Positions 36,576 to 47,535 are shown, numbered from the stretch's first letter. The stretch is 64,000 nt of DNA from Thalassobium sp. (GCA_002733205.1 NVUW01000005.1:310001-374000), one strand, 5' to 3'. Numbers and translations are program-made. The notes: generated by a model not told the origin, from the sequence alone.

Positions 36576-37899
36576 GCGTTGGCTTCATATTCAACTGCCG
36601 GATAAACCTTATCAGCCCAAAATCGCCGGGCGCCTGATCCGCATGGTTGGTCTGACGCTGGAAGCGGTGGGACTGAATGTCCGTGTCGGCGATCGTTGCA
36701 TGGTTGAACGTAAGCAGGCGGAAGACATTGAGGCCGAAGTGGTGGGCTTCGATCGTGAGCGGATCTTTCTCATGCCCATTGAGCAGGTCGATGGGCTGCG
36801 TGCCGGTGCGCGCGTCTGGCCTTTGTCTGTTGCCGCCGATGTTCCGGTAGGTTTTAACCTGCTGGGGCGTGTTCTTGACGGCACCGGCCGGCCACTGGAT
36901 CAGAAAGGACCGCTGCAGGATGTGGATCAGGGCAATCTGCAGGGCCGACCCATTAATCCACTGCACCGTGCTCCAATTCGCGAAACACTGGATGTTGGCA
37001 TCCGCGCGATCAATGCGTTACTCACCGTGGGCCGGGGTCAGCGTATTGGTTTATTTGCCGGCTCCGGTGTCGGTAAGAGTGTTCTGCTGGGGATGATGAC
37101 GCGCTTTACTCAGGCTGACATCATCGTGGTTGGGCTGATCGGCGAGCGTGGTCGCGAAGTAAAAGAATTTATCGACGAAATTCTGGGTGAAGAAGGTCTG
37201 AGCCGCTCGGTTGTCGTGGCTTCTCCGGCGGATGATTCGCCATTAATGCGTCTGCGTGCCGCGCAGTATTGCACCTCCGTTGCCGAATATTTCCGTGATC
37301 AGGGGCAAAACGTGCTGCTGCTGATGGACTCCCTTACCCGTTATGCTCAGGCTCAGCGTGAAATTGCCCTGGCGGTCGGTGAGCCGCCGGCGACAAAAGG
37401 TTATCCACCCTCGGTGTTTAATAAATTACCCAAACTGGTTGAGCGCACCGGTAACGGCCAGGAAGGCGGTGGCTCCATTACCGCTTTTTATACCGTACTG
37501 AGCGAGGGCGATGACATGCAGGACCCGATTGCCGACGCCAGCCGGGCGATTCTTGATGGCCATATTGTGCTGTCACGTAAATTGGCAGAAGAAGGGCATT
37601 ATCCGGCCATTGATGTTGAAGCATCGGTAAGCCGGGTGATGCCGCAGATTGTCAGTGAACAATGGTTGCGCAAGGCGCAATTGTGTAAGCAACTGATGTC
37701 TCATTATCGCCAGAATCAGGACCTGATCAGCGTCGGTGCTTATCAGCCGGGCAGCGATAATCTGCTCGATGTTGCCATCGAACGTCTGCCAAAAATCAAA
37801 GCGATGCTGCGCCAGAGCCTGCATGAAGGAGCGGATATGGCCGCCAGTGAAAAGCAGTTAAACGATTTATTCCCCTCTCCACCGCAAGCTAAATCATGA
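36562..37899 (+). CDS. fliI: flagellum-specific ATPase FliI
   Basis: An F1-beta-like ATPase of 445 residues. Walker A is [12 protein letters not shown] and Walker B lies in [20 protein letters not shown]. It energises type III export with FliH and FliJ. I start at the ATG at 36562, with GAGGG eight bases upstream; an ATG at 36556 is the alternative. Confidence 0.96.
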   Translation: MSLSERWLHIQLPDKPYQPKIAGRLIRMVGLTLEAVGLNVRVGDRCMVERKQAEDIEAEVVGFDRERIFLMPIEQVDGLRAGARVWPLSVAADVPVGFNLLGRVLDGTGRPLDQKGPLQDVDQGNLQGRPINPLHRAPIRETLDVGIRAINALLTVGRGQRIGLFAGSGVGKSVLLGMMTRFTQADIIVVGLIGERGREVKEFIDEILGEEGLSRSVVVASPADDSPLMRLRAAQYCTSVAEYFRDQGQNVLLLMDSLTRYAQAQREIALAVGEPPATKGYPPSVFNKLPKLVERTGNGQEGGGSITAFYTVLSEGDDMQDPIADASRAILDGHIVLSRKLAEEGHYPAIDVEASVSRVMPQIVSEQWLRKAQLCKQLMSHYRQNQDLISVGAYQPGSDNLLDVAIERLPKIKAMLRQSLHEGADMAASEKQLNDLFPSPPQAKS

Positions 37900-38360
37900 G
37901 AAGGCATCCCCGCGCCCGGCGCTTGCAGATTCTGTTTGATATGGCAGAAAAGGCTGAGCAGCAGGCGCTGCAGGAGTGGGGGCAGTTGCAACAAAAACTC
38001 CATCAGGAGGAAGAGCAACGGACACAGCTCAGTAGCTATGCTAACGAGTACCAGCAGCAGCTTTCGGTGCCAAGCGGTAAGGCGCTGAGTTCTGGTTTTC
38101 TGCACAACACGCTGGGTTTTATCGGCCAGATAGAAACGGCACTGAAAACACAGAATGAACAGATTAAATTATTACAGGATCGCGTTACCGCTGCCCGGAA
38201 TCAGTATCTTGAGCATCATGGTAAAGTGAAAGCTTTATCCGGTCTTATGGACCGTCTGGATCATGAATACGATCAGCAGGCCGATAAAGAGCTGCAGAAA
38301 CAGTCCGACGAATGGGCGAATCGTGCCGCTTTCCAGAACTCCCGCACTCCCCGAACCTGA
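37896..38360 (+). CDS. fliJ: flagellar export protein FliJ
   Basis: FliJ of 154 residues, almost wholly coiled coil ([20 protein letters not shown] and on), as expected for the stalk of the export ATPase. The ATGA overlap with fliI indicates coupling. It is followed by 262 non-coding bases with an imperfect TCGCC/GGCGA hairpin and no convincing promoter or terminator. Confidence 0.9.
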   Translation: MRRHPRARRLQILFDMAEKAEQQALQEWGQLQQKLHQEEEQRTQLSSYANEYQQQLSVPSGKALSSGFLHNTLGFIGQIETALKTQNEQIKLLQDRVTAARNQYLEHHGKVKALSGLMDRLDHEYDQQADKELQKQSDEWANRAAFQNSRTPRT

Positions 38361-38622
38361 GGCCAGCCCTCACCGCGTTTTACCCACTAATCTCTGATAC
38401 TAAAGTCCGATTTTTCTGCATCGACTCTGCAGATTATGTCGCCAGATGGCGATTAAACATGCGTGCTCTCTGTGGCTTGACACACCTGCAGTAACTGAAC
38501 GCGCCGGCTTTATAAGCTTTTCAGACGGAAAATATTCACAGAATCAGGTTGCGCAGAGATTCCCTAGCAGCTTTGTAATCAGCGTCTAATCTTAGTAATC
38601 AGATATTCAACAGGACTTTGCT

Positions 38623-38904
38623 ATGACTGATAACGTCATGATCGACTGCGGTGAGCGCCTCAGCATTGAGCAGGTCGAAACGCTGTATGCCAATGCTGAG
38701 CAGGCACTGGCCACGGCGGGTGATATCAGTCTGGTCGCGGGCCAGGTGCAGTATTGTGATACCGCGGGTTTGCAATTGCTGCTGGCGTTACAAAAAACGC
38801 TGGAAAAAACCGGTCATAACCTTCACTGGCAAAGCGTCAGTGAATCGGTGCGGGAAATATCCGCTTATCTTGGCCTGACAAATGAATTAAATCTTTCTGA
38901 ATAA
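38623..38904 (+). CDS. STAS-domain protein (anti-sigma antagonist-like) of the che2 operon
   Basis: A single STAS domain of 93 residues. The conserved loop reads VQYCDTAGLQLLLAL, with threonine at the phosphorylatable position. It is the first gene of a second chemotaxis operon. Homologous small STAS genes head several gammaproteobacterial che clusters, but their role is not established; it may bind CheA or a kinase partner. Confidence 0.82.
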   Translation: MTDNVMIDCGERLSIEQVETLYANAEQALATAGDISLVAGQVQYCDTAGLQLLLALQKTLEKTGHNLHWQSVSESVREISAYLGLTNELNLSE

Positions 38905-38953
38905 GCATTCAGCCAGATGCCCGACTCTTTTTAAAACAACAGGAGCTGTAAAC

Positions 38954-39316
38954 ATGGCGAGTATTTTAGCTGTCGACGACTCTGCATCCATGCGACAGAT
39001 GGTGTCCTTCACGCTTCGTGGCGCGGGGCATGATGTACAGGAAGCAAACGATGGTGTTCAGGCGCTGGAGTTTGCGAACAAGAAAAAATACGACCTGGTA
39101 CTGTCTGACGTGAATATGCCCAATATGAATGGCATCGAATTAGTTAAGGAATTGCGTCAGCTGGCCGATTACAAGTTTGTGCCTGTACTTATGTTGACGA
39201 CAGAATCCGCAGGCGACGTGAAAGCACAGGGAAAGCAGGCCGGAGCAACAGGGTGGATCGTAAAACCTTTTAATCCGGAACAGCTGCTGAGTACGATTAA
39301 ACGCGTCCTGGGGTAG
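38954..39316 (+). CDS. cheY2: CheY-like response regulator of the che2 operon
   Basis: A single receiver domain of 120 residues with acceptor D52 in VLSDVNMPNMNG, TTES near the switch and KPF at the end. AGGAG precedes the ATG. It is likely phosphorylated by the adjacent CheA and may serve as a phosphate sink or a pathway-specific output. It lacks the FliM-binding details that would mark the motor CheY, and the CheY at 62196 fills that role. Confidence 0.9.
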   Translation: MASILAVDDSASMRQMVSFTLRGAGHDVQEANDGVQALEFANKKKYDLVLSDVNMPNMNGIELVKELRQLADYKFVPVLMLTTESAGDVKAQGKQAGATGWIVKPFNPEQLLSTIKRVLG

Positions 39317-39321
39317 CCGGT

Positions 39322-41478
39322 ATGAGCATCGATCTTTCGCAGTTCCATCAGATTTTCTTCGAAGAAAGTTTCGAAGGCCTGGATGTGATGGAAAGCCAGT
39401 TACTCGAACTGCAGCCACAGGAAGTCGATGCTGAAAGCGTCAATACTATTTTCCGTGCGGCGCACTCCATCAAAGGAGGGGCCGGCACTTTTGGCTTTAT
39501 GCAGGTCTCAGAATTTACCCATGTTCTGGAAACATTACTGGATGAGATACGCAGCGGCACCCGCACAATGCAACGCAATTATATCGATTTATTTCTGCAA
39601 TCCGTTGATTGTCTGCGTGCCATGCTGGGCAGTATTCAGGCTGGGTCTGAACCCGATATGGAAAGAGCTGCGGCATTAAAAACCAGTTTTCAGGATATTC
39701 TGAAACAATCGTCATCCCCCGGTCAGGAGGGGGATGTCCCGGCAGAAACCGTGGCAGCCAACGCTGAGGATACTGCAGGAAATGGTGACGGCGATGACGC
39801 AGAAACAGGCTGGCGCATCATATTCCGGCCTTCTGAAGATATTTTACAAACCGGTAATGAACCATTCCGCATGTTCCGCGAGTTGCAGGAACTGGTTGGC
39901 ACGGAGCATTTAACGGTTATTCCGGTTACCGAAAATCTGCCCGAATTTACCAGTCTTCATCCGGAAAATTGTTACCTCAGTTGGATACTGGAAGTCCGCA
40001 GCGACATCAGCCGTGATGATATCGCCAGTGTATTTGAATGGGTGGAAGACGACTGTGATATTGATTATCAGCCACTTTCGTCTGCGGCTGTAAAAGAACA
40101 TACCAGCGATACTGGTGAAGCTCAGACTGACACTGAACAAAATTCTGTCGTTGATGATATGGCTGTTGTGAATGCAGAGCCGCCTGCGGCACTGGTTCCG
40201 GAAAAAGTATCAGAAGCACTCAGCGCAGCTGGCACACAAAAAGCCAAGCCTGCAGCGCGTGCGGCTAAAGCGAACGAACCATCCTCCATCCGGGTTTCCA
40301 TCGATAAAGTCGACAGCCTTATTAATATGGTGGGTGAGCTGGTTATTACCCAGTCAATGTTAGGTGAGCTGGGTCAGGATTTTGATATGAGTCGCCTGGC
40401 GCGCTTACAGGAAGGCCTGTCGCAACTGGAACAGAACACGCGCGAACTGCAGGAAAGCGTGATGAAAATCCGCATGATGCCAATCAGTTTTGCTTTCAGC
40501 CGTTTTCCACGACTGGTGCGTGATTTGGGAGGTCAGCTGAGCAAACAGGTTAACCTGGTCATGCTCGGAGAAAATACCGAGCTGGATAAAACCGTTATGG
40601 AAAAAATTGGTGACCCCTTGGTTCACCTCGTGCGTAACTCGCTTGATCACGGTCTGGAAACCACGGAGCAGCGTCTGACCGCAGGAAAGTCTGGCGAAGG
40701 AACCATTACCCTGAATGCCTATCATCAGGGTGGCAATATCGTTATCGAAGTTAAAGACGACGGCGCTGGTCTTAATGAAGAGCGTATTTTAAACAAAGCC
40801 CGCCAAAAAGGTCTGGTACCCGAGGCTCAGGAACTGAGCAGCGAAGAAATTCATCAGTTGATATTTTTACCCGGTTTTTCAACCGCCGACGTGGTCAGTG
40901 ATATATCGGGGCGTGGCGTGGGCATGGACGTTGTTCGCCGTAATATTGCCGAACTGAATGGCAGTATTGAAGTGAAATCGACGCGCGGAAAAGGATCAAC
41001 TTTCATTATCCGGTTGCCTCTTACGCTGGCTATTCTTGATGGCCAGCTGGTTAAAGTAAAAGACGAAACCTATATATTCCCGCTGGTTTCCATTGTTGAG
41101 TCGATTCAACTACAGAAGCGTTCACTGAATCATGTAACAGGTAGTCAATACGTCATGAAATTACGTGATGAGTACATTCCCATTGTCCGTCTTGATGAGT
41201 TGTTTAATCTCCGCAGCAGCGATGAAGAATTTGAAAGTCCTATGTTGGTTGTGGTTGAAGGAGACAATGAAAAAGTCGGTATCGTTGTTGACGATCTTCT
41301 CGGGCAGCAGCAGGTGGTGATCAAGAGTCTGGAACAGAACTATCAACGGGTTACCGGGATATCGGGTGCCACTATTCTTGGTGATGGTACCGTGGCATTG
41401 ATTATTGATGTTTCAGATGTCGGTAAAAATCTGGATAAATCTGTAAAAGGTCAGCCTCGCCCCGGCCAGGCTGCATAG
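39322..41478 (+). CDS. cheA2: chemotaxis histidine kinase CheA of the che2 system
   Basis: A CheA of 718 residues: P1 Hpt domain with H48 in RAAHSIKGGAGTFGF, an acidic linker around 135-160, an inserted domain around 160-255 (WRIIFRPSEDILQTGNEPF), P3 dimerisation (SLINMVGELVITQSML), P4 ATPase (VRNSLDHGLE, DDGAGLN, ISGRGVGMDVV) and P5 CheW-like domain. It begins six bases after cheY2. Distinct from the cheA at 63388. Confidence 0.94.
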   Translation: MSIDLSQFHQIFFEESFEGLDVMESQLLELQPQEVDAESVNTIFRAAHSIKGGAGTFGFMQVSEFTHVLETLLDEIRSGTRTMQRNYIDLFLQSVDCLRAMLGSIQAGSEPDMERAAALKTSFQDILKQSSSPGQEGDVPAETVAANAEDTAGNGDGDDAETGWRIIFRPSEDILQTGNEPFRMFRELQELVGTEHLTVIPVTENLPEFTSLHPENCYLSWILEVRSDISRDDIASVFEWVEDDCDIDYQPLSSAAVKEHTSDTGEAQTDTEQNSVVDDMAVVNAEPPAALVPEKVSEALSAAGTQKAKPAARAAKANEPSSIRVSIDKVDSLINMVGELVITQSMLGELGQDFDMSRLARLQEGLSQLEQNTRELQESVMKIRMMPISFAFSRFPRLVRDLGGQLSKQVNLVMLGENTELDKTVMEKIGDPLVHLVRNSLDHGLETTEQRLTAGKSGEGTITLNAYHQGGNIVIEVKDDGAGLNEERILNKARQKGLVPEAQELSSEEIHQLIFLPGFSTADVVSDISGRGVGMDVVRRNIAELNGSIEVKSTRGKGSTFIIRLPLTLAILDGQLVKVKDETYIFPLVSIVESIQLQKRSLNHVTGSQYVMKLRDEYIPIVRLDELFNLRSSDEEFESPMLVVVEGDNEKVGIVVDDLLGQQQVVIKSLEQNYQRVTGISGATILGDGTVALIIDVSDVGKNLDKSVKGQPRPGQAA

Positions 41479-41486
41479 GAAATATT

Positions 41487-41999
41487 ATGGATGCGGTAGC
41501 AACTGCAGTAAAAAATGAATCAGGCAGTACTGACGAGCAGCAGTACCTGACATTTATGATGTCTGATGAAGAATATGGTGTCGATATTCTCGCCGTTCAG
41601 GAAATTCGTGGCTGGGAGGAATCGACACTGATCCCCAATGCACCTGAGTACATTCGAGGTGTTATTAATCTGCGCGGCACCATTGTTCCTATCATGGATT
41701 TACGCATCCGTTTTGGTTTAAAACGTGTGGAATACAGTCCTGTAACTGTCGTTATCATTCTAAAGGTCGATGGTGATCATGGCGAGCGGGTGATGGGTAT
41801 CGTGGTTGATGCCGTATCCGATGTTTACACTATTTCTGATGCATCAACGCGTAAACCCCCTGAGCTGACTGAAGACAGAAACTCTGGCTTTATTAAAGGG
41901 TTGGTCAATGTTAACGAAAAAATGGTCATTCTTCTTGATGTGGATGATCTGCTGAATATTTCCGAAGATCAGCATCATTCAGGTGTTATCGATAATTAA
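41487..41999 (+). CDS. cheW: chemotaxis coupling protein CheW
   Basis: A CheW of 170 residues. The core LTFMMSDEEYGVDILAVQEI and VINLRGTIVPIMDLRIRFG are clear. It couples the receptor at 42054 to the adjacent kinase. GGA lies before the ATG, eight bases after cheA2. Confidence 0.94.
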   Translation: MDAVATAVKNESGSTDEQQYLTFMMSDEEYGVDILAVQEIRGWEESTLIPNAPEYIRGVINLRGTIVPIMDLRIRFGLKRVEYSPVTVVIILKVDGDHGERVMGIVVDAVSDVYTISDASTRKPPELTEDRNSGFIKGLVNVNEKMVILLDVDDLLNISEDQHHSGVIDN

Positions 42000-42053
42000 A
42001 TAAATGGTCTTCATGGCAGGGCATCAGTCCGGGCGTGCAGAGAGGAGAGTGAA

Positions 42054-44432
42054 ATGGGTTTTCTGAGTAATATCTTTAGTTCCGGCGATACTCCAAGTGC
42101 GCGTGAAATGGCATCGACGCTGAAAGCACTCGACTCCAGTATGGCGAGAATCGAGTTCTCGATGGGTGGTGTTATTCTTAGTGCCAATAATAACTTCCTT
42201 GATTTGCTCGGATACCGGCTGGATGAAGTGGTTGGTAAGCACCACCGGATCTTTGTCAGCCCGGAGTATCGTGAGAGTGATGAATACCATGAATTCTGGA
42301 ATATTTTAAAGCAAGGCCGGTTTCATCAGGAAGATTACCTTCGGATCCGTAAGGATGGCCGTGAAATATGGATTCAGGCAACGTACAACCCTGTGCTGAA
42401 CAATAGCGGGAAACCATTTAAAGTCGTTAAGTACGCCACAGATATAACTGCGCGTGTTGAAAAAGACAGAGAAAATTCTCTTAACGCCAACGTAGCCAGT
42501 GCTCTGAAAATATGTCGGGCAAACGTAATGTTGGCCGATAACGATATGAAAATTACTTATATTAATGAAAGCCTCAGGGAAATGCTTAAAGAAAGAGAGG
42601 ATGAAATAAGAAAGGAATTGCCTGACTTTAATATGAACTCTCTGGTTGGTACTAATGTCGATGTGTTTCACAAGAAACCTGGTCATCAACGCAAGATGAT
42701 TGCAGCATTGAATGATCCCTATAAAACCGATATTAAGGTTTCAAACCTTACCTTCTCGTTAACAGCTTCTCCCTGGCTGGATGTATCAGGGAAACGTATC
42801 GGTACGGTTGTTGAGTGGTTTGATAAAACGAACGATCTGGCTCATGAACAGCGTGAACGGGAAATCAGTAATGCCAATGCCCGGGTGAAGCAGGCACTTG
42901 ATGTGGTGACGACCAATGCCATGATTGCTGACAATGATCTGCACATTGTCTATATGAATCAGGCAGTAAAAGACATGATGAAAAATGCAGAGTCGGATTT
43001 ACGCCAGGATATTCCTGGGTTCGATGCCAGTCGCCTGGAAGGGCAGAATATTGATGTTTTTCATAAAAAACCGGAGCATCAGCGCTCAATGCTCGCGGCC
43101 TTAAAAAATACCTATAAAACACAGATCGCAGTAGGTGGACGTACGTTTGGGTTAATTGCGAATCCTATTTTTAATGATGAAAAAGAACGCATCGGTACCA
43201 TTGTTGAATGGAAAGACCGTACCGACGAAGTCTCTGCTGAGCAGGAAATCGACCGTATCGTCGAGGCTGCAGCATCCGGTGATCTGTCACGGCGCATTGA
43301 TCTGACCGGCAAAGAAGGCTTCTTTCACAACCTTGGTCAGGGATTAAATCGTCTGTTAACTATTGCCGATAGCGTGGTCAGTGACACTATTAGGGTCTTC
43401 GATGCACTGGCGCATGGCAACCTGACCCGTAAGATTGATGATGATTATCAGGGAGCCTTTGATAAGCTCAAGCAGGATGCCAACGCTACGGTTGATCGGC
43501 TGACCGACATTATTACGCGTATCCGTGAAGCTGCATCGACGGTATCAACCGGTGCCAGTGAAATTGCCCAGGGCAATGCCGACCTGAGTAAGCGTACAGA
43601 ATCTCAGGCATCCAGTCTCGAAGAGACTGCTTCCAGTATGGAAGAGATGACCAGTGCGGTTAAACAAACCAGCGAAAACTCGGTTCATGCTAATGAACTG
43701 GCCAGCTCAGCTAAACAAAAGGCCCAGGTAGGTGGTGAGGTTGTCAGCAAGGCCGTAGTGGCCATGGATGAAATTAATACAGCCAGTAAAAAAATTGCCG
43801 ACATTATCAGCGTCATTGATGAAATTGCTTTCCAGACGAACCTACTCGCGCTCAATGCGGCAGTAGAAGCAGCAAGAGCTGGTGAACAAGGTCGTGGTTT
43901 TGCGGTTGTGGCTGGTGAAGTGCGTAATCTTGCACAGCGCTCTGCGGGTGCTGCACGTGAAATCAAAGATTTGATTCGCGACAGTGTCGATAAGGTTGAT
44001 GCCGGTACATCGCTGGTGAATGAATCAGGCAAAACGTTAAATGAAATCATACATGCTGTTGATCGTGTATCGGTGATGATTCATGAAATCAGCACTGCAG
44101 CAAAAGAACAATCTTCTGGTATTGAACAGGTCAACAGTGCCGTCGCGCAGATGGACGAGATGACACAACAAAATGCCGCCCTGGTTGAAGAGGCATCGGC
44201 TGCCGGAGAGGCTATGGCTGAACAGGCTCAGTCAATGCTGCACATGATGGAATTTTTCAGTATTGATGGGCATCAGCGTAAGCCTGCAGCAGCGCTTTCT
44301 CCTGTACCGTCCGCCAAGTCCTCAGCCGGCACATCATCCAAGCCCGCTGTCAGCATGGGAACACACAGTCATGGTCAGAAAAGCAGCGGGTTGTCGGTTA
44401 AGGATGACGATGATGAATGGGCAGAATTCTGA
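42054..44432 (+). CDS. soluble triple-PAS methyl-accepting chemotaxis protein
   Basis: A receptor of 792 residues with no transmembrane segment. Three PAS domains sit at about 25-130, 150-270 and 285-395. The second and third are clearly duplicates ([13 protein letters not shown] and [20 protein letters not shown] and IGTIVEW). A HAMP-like stretch (400-500) and the signalling hairpin ([20 protein letters not shown]) follow. The last five residues, EWAEF, fit the x-W-x-x-F CheR-docking pentapeptide. The PAS ligand is not determinable from sequence; the position in the operon matches Aer2/McpB of Pseudomonas che2, but that protein has one haem PAS and several HAMPs. Confidence 0.92.
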   Translation: MGFLSNIFSSGDTPSAREMASTLKALDSSMARIEFSMGGVILSANNNFLDLLGYRLDEVVGKHHRIFVSPEYRESDEYHEFWNILKQGRFHQEDYLRIRKDGREIWIQATYNPVLNNSGKPFKVVKYATDITARVEKDRENSLNANVASALKICRANVMLADNDMKITYINESLREMLKEREDEIRKELPDFNMNSLVGTNVDVFHKKPGHQRKMIAALNDPYKTDIKVSNLTFSLTASPWLDVSGKRIGTVVEWFDKTNDLAHEQREREISNANARVKQALDVVTTNAMIADNDLHIVYMNQAVKDMMKNAESDLRQDIPGFDASRLEGQNIDVFHKKPEHQRSMLAALKNTYKTQIAVGGRTFGLIANPIFNDEKERIGTIVEWKDRTDEVSAEQEIDRIVEAAASGDLSRRIDLTGKEGFFHNLGQGLNRLLTIADSVVSDTIRVFDALAHGNLTRKIDDDYQGAFDKLKQDANATVDRLTDIITRIREAASTVSTGASEIAQGNADLSKRTESQASSLEETASSMEEMTSAVKQTSENSVHANELASSAKQKAQVGGEVVSKAVVAMDEINTASKKIADIISVIDEIAFQTNLLALNAAVEAARAGEQGRGFAVVAGEVRNLAQRSAGAAREIKDLIRDSVDKVDAGTSLVNESGKTLNEIIHAVDRVSVMIHEISTAAKEQSSGIEQVNSAVAQMDEMTQQNAALVEEASAAGEAMAEQAQSMLHMMEFFSIDGHQRKPAAALSPVPSAKSSAGTSSKPAVSMGTHSHGQKSSGLSVKDDDDEWAEF

Positions 44433-45301
44433 TTACTGATTTTATGACTATGCAAACGGTGTCGTCGGGTGGTGATGGTGAAATCCGTGAATTTCTGATG
44501 ACGGATGAAGACTTTGCTCAGATAGCTCGTCTGGCCGGAGAGCTTACGGGCATTGTCCTGGGCGGCCATAAACGAAACATGGTTTACAGCCGTATTGCCC
44601 GACGGGTCAGAGCGTATGGGTTTACGACATTTCGCCAGTACCTGGATTATCTTGAGAAAAATCTGGATGCGGAATCAACGGAGTTTATAAACTCGCTGAC
44701 AACGAATCTGACGTCTTTTTTTCGAGAAAATCATCACTTCAGCTTTCTGAAAGACACGCTTTTTCCCCAGCTGAAGTTCGCTAATAAAGACCGTAAGCGC
44801 CTGCGCATCTGGTCGGCCGGTTGCTCTATCGGTCAGGAAGCCTACTCCATTGCCATTACTTTAAGGCAGGTCGGTTTTCCGTCCGACTGGGATATTAAAA
44901 TACTGGCAACCGACCTGGATTCAAATGTGTTAGATACCGGCCGTGCCGGCGTTTACCCAGCGTCTCATGTTGAAGGATTGGATGCGGCTCTGGTTAAACG
45001 GTTTTTCCTGCTCAGCCGCGATGAGCGATCTGTTCAGGTCAAGGATGAACTCCGGGATCTTGTCTATTTCAAGCGCCTTAATCTTCTGGAAAGTTGGCCT
45101 GTCAAAGGCCCATTTGACATAATTTTTTGCAGAAACGTGGTGATTTATTTTAATAAAGATACACAGCGAATCCTGTTTGATCGCTATGCCGATCTTCTGC
45201 CGGTCGGAGGACATCTGATGATAGGACATTCAGAAAACATATCCGGAATTACCGATCGCTTTGAATCAATTGGTAATACCTTATACCGGAAGGTGAAATG
45301 A
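44417..45301 (+). CDS. cheR: chemotaxis protein methyltransferase CheR
   Basis: A CheR of up to 294 residues. The N-terminal helical domain ([20 protein letters not shown]), SAM motif ([17 protein letters not shown]) and FCRNVVIYF are normal. It methylates the glutamates of the upstream receptor. The start is uncertain: 44417 overlaps the receptor end by 16 bases, and ATGs at 44444 and 44450 are also possible; none has a good ribosome site. Confidence 0.92.
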   Translation: MGRILITDFMTMQTVSSGGDGEIREFLMTDEDFAQIARLAGELTGIVLGGHKRNMVYSRIARRVRAYGFTTFRQYLDYLEKNLDAESTEFINSLTTNLTSFFRENHHFSFLKDTLFPQLKFANKDRKRLRIWSAGCSIGQEAYSIAITLRQVGFPSDWDIKILATDLDSNVLDTGRAGVYPASHVEGLDAALVKRFFLLSRDERSVQVKDELRDLVYFKRLNLLESWPVKGPFDIIFCRNVVIYFNKDTQRILFDRYADLLPVGGHLMIGHSENISGITDRFESIGNTLYRKVK

Positions 45302-45951
45302 CCATTATTCAACCCGGACGTTCTGTTCAGCCTCCTGTCAGTGCTGGTTTTGAGCATGTGAACCGCTACTGGGATAATGTTCATCAGACCTGGGCTGCGA
45401 AAATTCTTCCCGGAGAGTTTTACGTTTCTACCCATGGTGAAATGATCGTCACCGTTCTTGGTTCCTGTATCGCGGCCTGTATCCGTGATCGGGTCCGGGG
45501 CATTGGGGGAATGAATCATTTTATGTTACCGGAGCAGGGCGAGCATTCCTCCGATGTATGGGGCAGTAACCCCTCCACTCATGCATCGCGTTATGGCAAT
45601 TGGGCGATGGAATATCTGATCAACGAAATTCTTAAGCGTGGCGGGCGGCGCGAAAATCTTGAAGTGAAATTATTTGGCGGTGGTCAGATGATTGCTTCAA
45701 TGAGTGACATTGGTCAGCGTAATATACTGTTTGCATACAGTTATCTGGCCAATGAAAATATTACAGTGTCTGCCGCAGATGTCGGAGACGTTTTTGCACG
45801 TAAAGTACTTTATTTTCCTGACACAGGCTCGGTTAAAGTCCGGCGTATTAAACAGCTTCAGAACGACACACTGATTGTACGCGAAGCCGCGTATCAGAAA
45901 TCGGTATCGCAACCGACTGTTTCCGATGCCGGCACCATTGATCTGTTCTGA
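45298..45951 (+). CDS. cheD: chemoreceptor glutamine deamidase CheD
   Basis: A CheD of 217 residues. The catalytic cysteine and histidine motifs are visible in VTVLGSCIAACIRD and GGMNHFMLPE. It deamidates receptor glutamines. ATGA overlap with cheR. Confidence 0.92.
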   Translation: MTIIQPGRSVQPPVSAGFEHVNRYWDNVHQTWAAKILPGEFYVSTHGEMIVTVLGSCIAACIRDRVRGIGGMNHFMLPEQGEHSSDVWGSNPSTHASRYGNWAMEYLINEILKRGGRRENLEVKLFGGGQMIASMSDIGQRNILFAYSYLANENITVSAADVGDVFARKVLYFPDTGSVKVRRIKQLQNDTLIVREAAYQKSVSQPTVSDAGTIDLF

Positions 45952-45959
45952 GAGGTTTT

Positions 45960-46997
45960 ATGAGAGAGAAGATCAGATTATTAATCATCGACGATTCTGT
46001 CCTTATCCGGAAAATGCTGAAAGAAGTATTTGACGCTACCGATGATATTGAAGTGATCGGTATGGCGGCAGACCCGTTCATTGCCAGGGATAAAATTAAA
46101 CAGCTGAATCCGGATGTACTGACTCTGGATGTCGAAATGCCGCGTATGAACGGCCTGCAGTTTCTGAATAACCTGATGCGTTTACGACCCATGCCGGTCG
46201 TGATGGTATCAACGTTAACGGAAGCCGGAGCGCCGGCCACGCTGGATGCCCTTGAAATGGGTGCTGTTGATTATATCACCAAGCCCCAGGCCCAGAACGA
46301 GCAGAGTTTTCTTGCGTTTGCTGCTGCTCTGACTGAAAAAGTGCGGATGGCCGCTCATGCCAGAGTTCAGCCGTTGCGTAGTACCAAAGTATTGCGGCCG
46401 TTACCGGTAGCCGATACCTCGGTTAATTATCGTCGCTGGATTGCCATTGGTTCATCAACCGGAGGTACGGAAGCAATACGTGATGTATTAAGCCGCTTGC
46501 CTGCTCATTGTCCACCGATAGTCATAACGCAGCATATACCGGCGGTGTTCAGTGCATCGCTGGCAATGCGTCTGGACCGGACACTGGCCATTGAAGTACG
46601 GGAAGCCTGCGATGGTCTGGAAGTGCGTTCAGGCCGTGCGATTATTGCCCATGGTGATTACCATCTGCGCTTTCGCCGGGAAGGGCAGAGCTATTATTGT
46701 GTGCTGGATCAGGGCGAAAAAGTGAACCGGCACCGGCCGTCGGTTGACGTTATGTTTGATAATCTGGCGGAAGTATTTGACTGCAAGCGTCTGGTTGCGG
46801 TTATGTTAACGGGAATGGGGGCAGACGGAGCGAAAGCAATGCAGCGTTTGCATGATGCCGGGTCTTATACGCTGGCACAGGATGAGGCCAGCAGCGTGGT
46901 CTGGGGTATGCCTAAAGCGGCTGTGGATCTTGGTGCCGTCGATAAAATAGCACCTCTGGGTAAGATTGCTGAGTTAATGCTGGCCGCTGCCGTCTGA
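45960..46997 (+). CDS. cheB: protein-glutamate methylesterase CheB
   Basis: A CheB of 345 residues: receiver with acceptor D57 in LTLDVEMPRMNG, a linker, and the methylesterase domain with IGSSTGGTEA (catalytic serine), VITQHIP and LTGMGADGAKAM. It closes the che2 operon. The 221 bases that follow hold no recognised terminator. Confidence 0.94.
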   Translation: MREKIRLLIIDDSVLIRKMLKEVFDATDDIEVIGMAADPFIARDKIKQLNPDVLTLDVEMPRMNGLQFLNNLMRLRPMPVVMVSTLTEAGAPATLDALEMGAVDYITKPQAQNEQSFLAFAAALTEKVRMAAHARVQPLRSTKVLRPLPVADTSVNYRRWIAIGSSTGGTEAIRDVLSRLPAHCPPIVITQHIPAVFSASLAMRLDRTLAIEVREACDGLEVRSGRAIIAHGDYHLRFRREGQSYYCVLDQGEKVNRHRPSVDVMFDNLAEVFDCKRLVAVMLTGMGADGAKAMQRLHDAGSYTLAQDEASSVVWGMPKAAVDLGAVDKIAPLGKIAELMLAAAV

Positions 46998-47218
46998 GAT
47001 AATGGGCAGCGGCCTGTTATCTGACACAATGACAAAAGGCATCTTTGTGCTAAACCTATTGATGGGCGGGCAGGATAGTTACAGAATCAGTCAGTCCTGT
47101 TTAAAGTGCTCAGACAAAGTTTATAAACACTCAGAGCTATGCTCTCGGTGTCCATGACCAGGAGCGGAATCGTCCCGCTGGGTTAAAGGAATAATTATTA
47201 TCCGTTGGAGAAAAACAG

Positions 47219-47524
47219 ATGACTGTACAAGCATCTCTCGCAGGGAATGGGCGGGAACTGACGATTAAAGTCGACGGGCGCTTTGATTTCAGCGCACATC
47301 AGGAATTCCGTGATGCTTACGAAAGCAGAGGGGCGGATGTTCAGAGTTATATTGTCGATCTCGGGGGCACCTCTTATCTCGACAGTTCGGCGTTGGGAAT
47401 GTTGCTGTTATTACGCGATCATGCAGGGGGAGATGGTGCCGACGTGCGGATCGTTAACTGCAATCAGGATGTGCGCAAAATACTGACAATCTCTAACTTC
47501 GAACAACTGTTCAAAATACAGTAA
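47219..47524 (+). CDS. hsbA: anti-sigma factor antagonist, HsbA-like (STAS)
   Basis: A STAS protein of 101 residues with the conserved phospho-serine in YLDSSALGMLLLL (S56). The following genes reproduce the order hsbA-hsbR-hptB of P. aeruginosa, where HsbA switches between FlgM and a diguanylate cyclase to move cells between swimming and biofilm. The start has GGAG about nine bases upstream. Orthology is inferred from order and domains. Confidence 0.85.
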   Translation: MTVQASLAGNGRELTIKVDGRFDFSAHQEFRDAYESRGADVQSYIVDLGGTSYLDSSALGMLLLLRDHAGGDGADVRIVNCNQDVRKILTISNFEQLFKIQ

Positions 47525-47535
47525 GCAAACATTGC

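Noticed and set aside
36010..36966. Long minus-strand reading frame rich in LNLQRR repeats
   Set aside because: It is the antisense reading of the fliH repeat and fliI start, with no ribosome site or homology; the repeat structure keeps it open.
38401..38427. TAAAGTCC as a sigma-28 -35 before the che2 STAS gene
   Set aside because: The -10 position reads ATCGACTC, only three of eight consensus bases.
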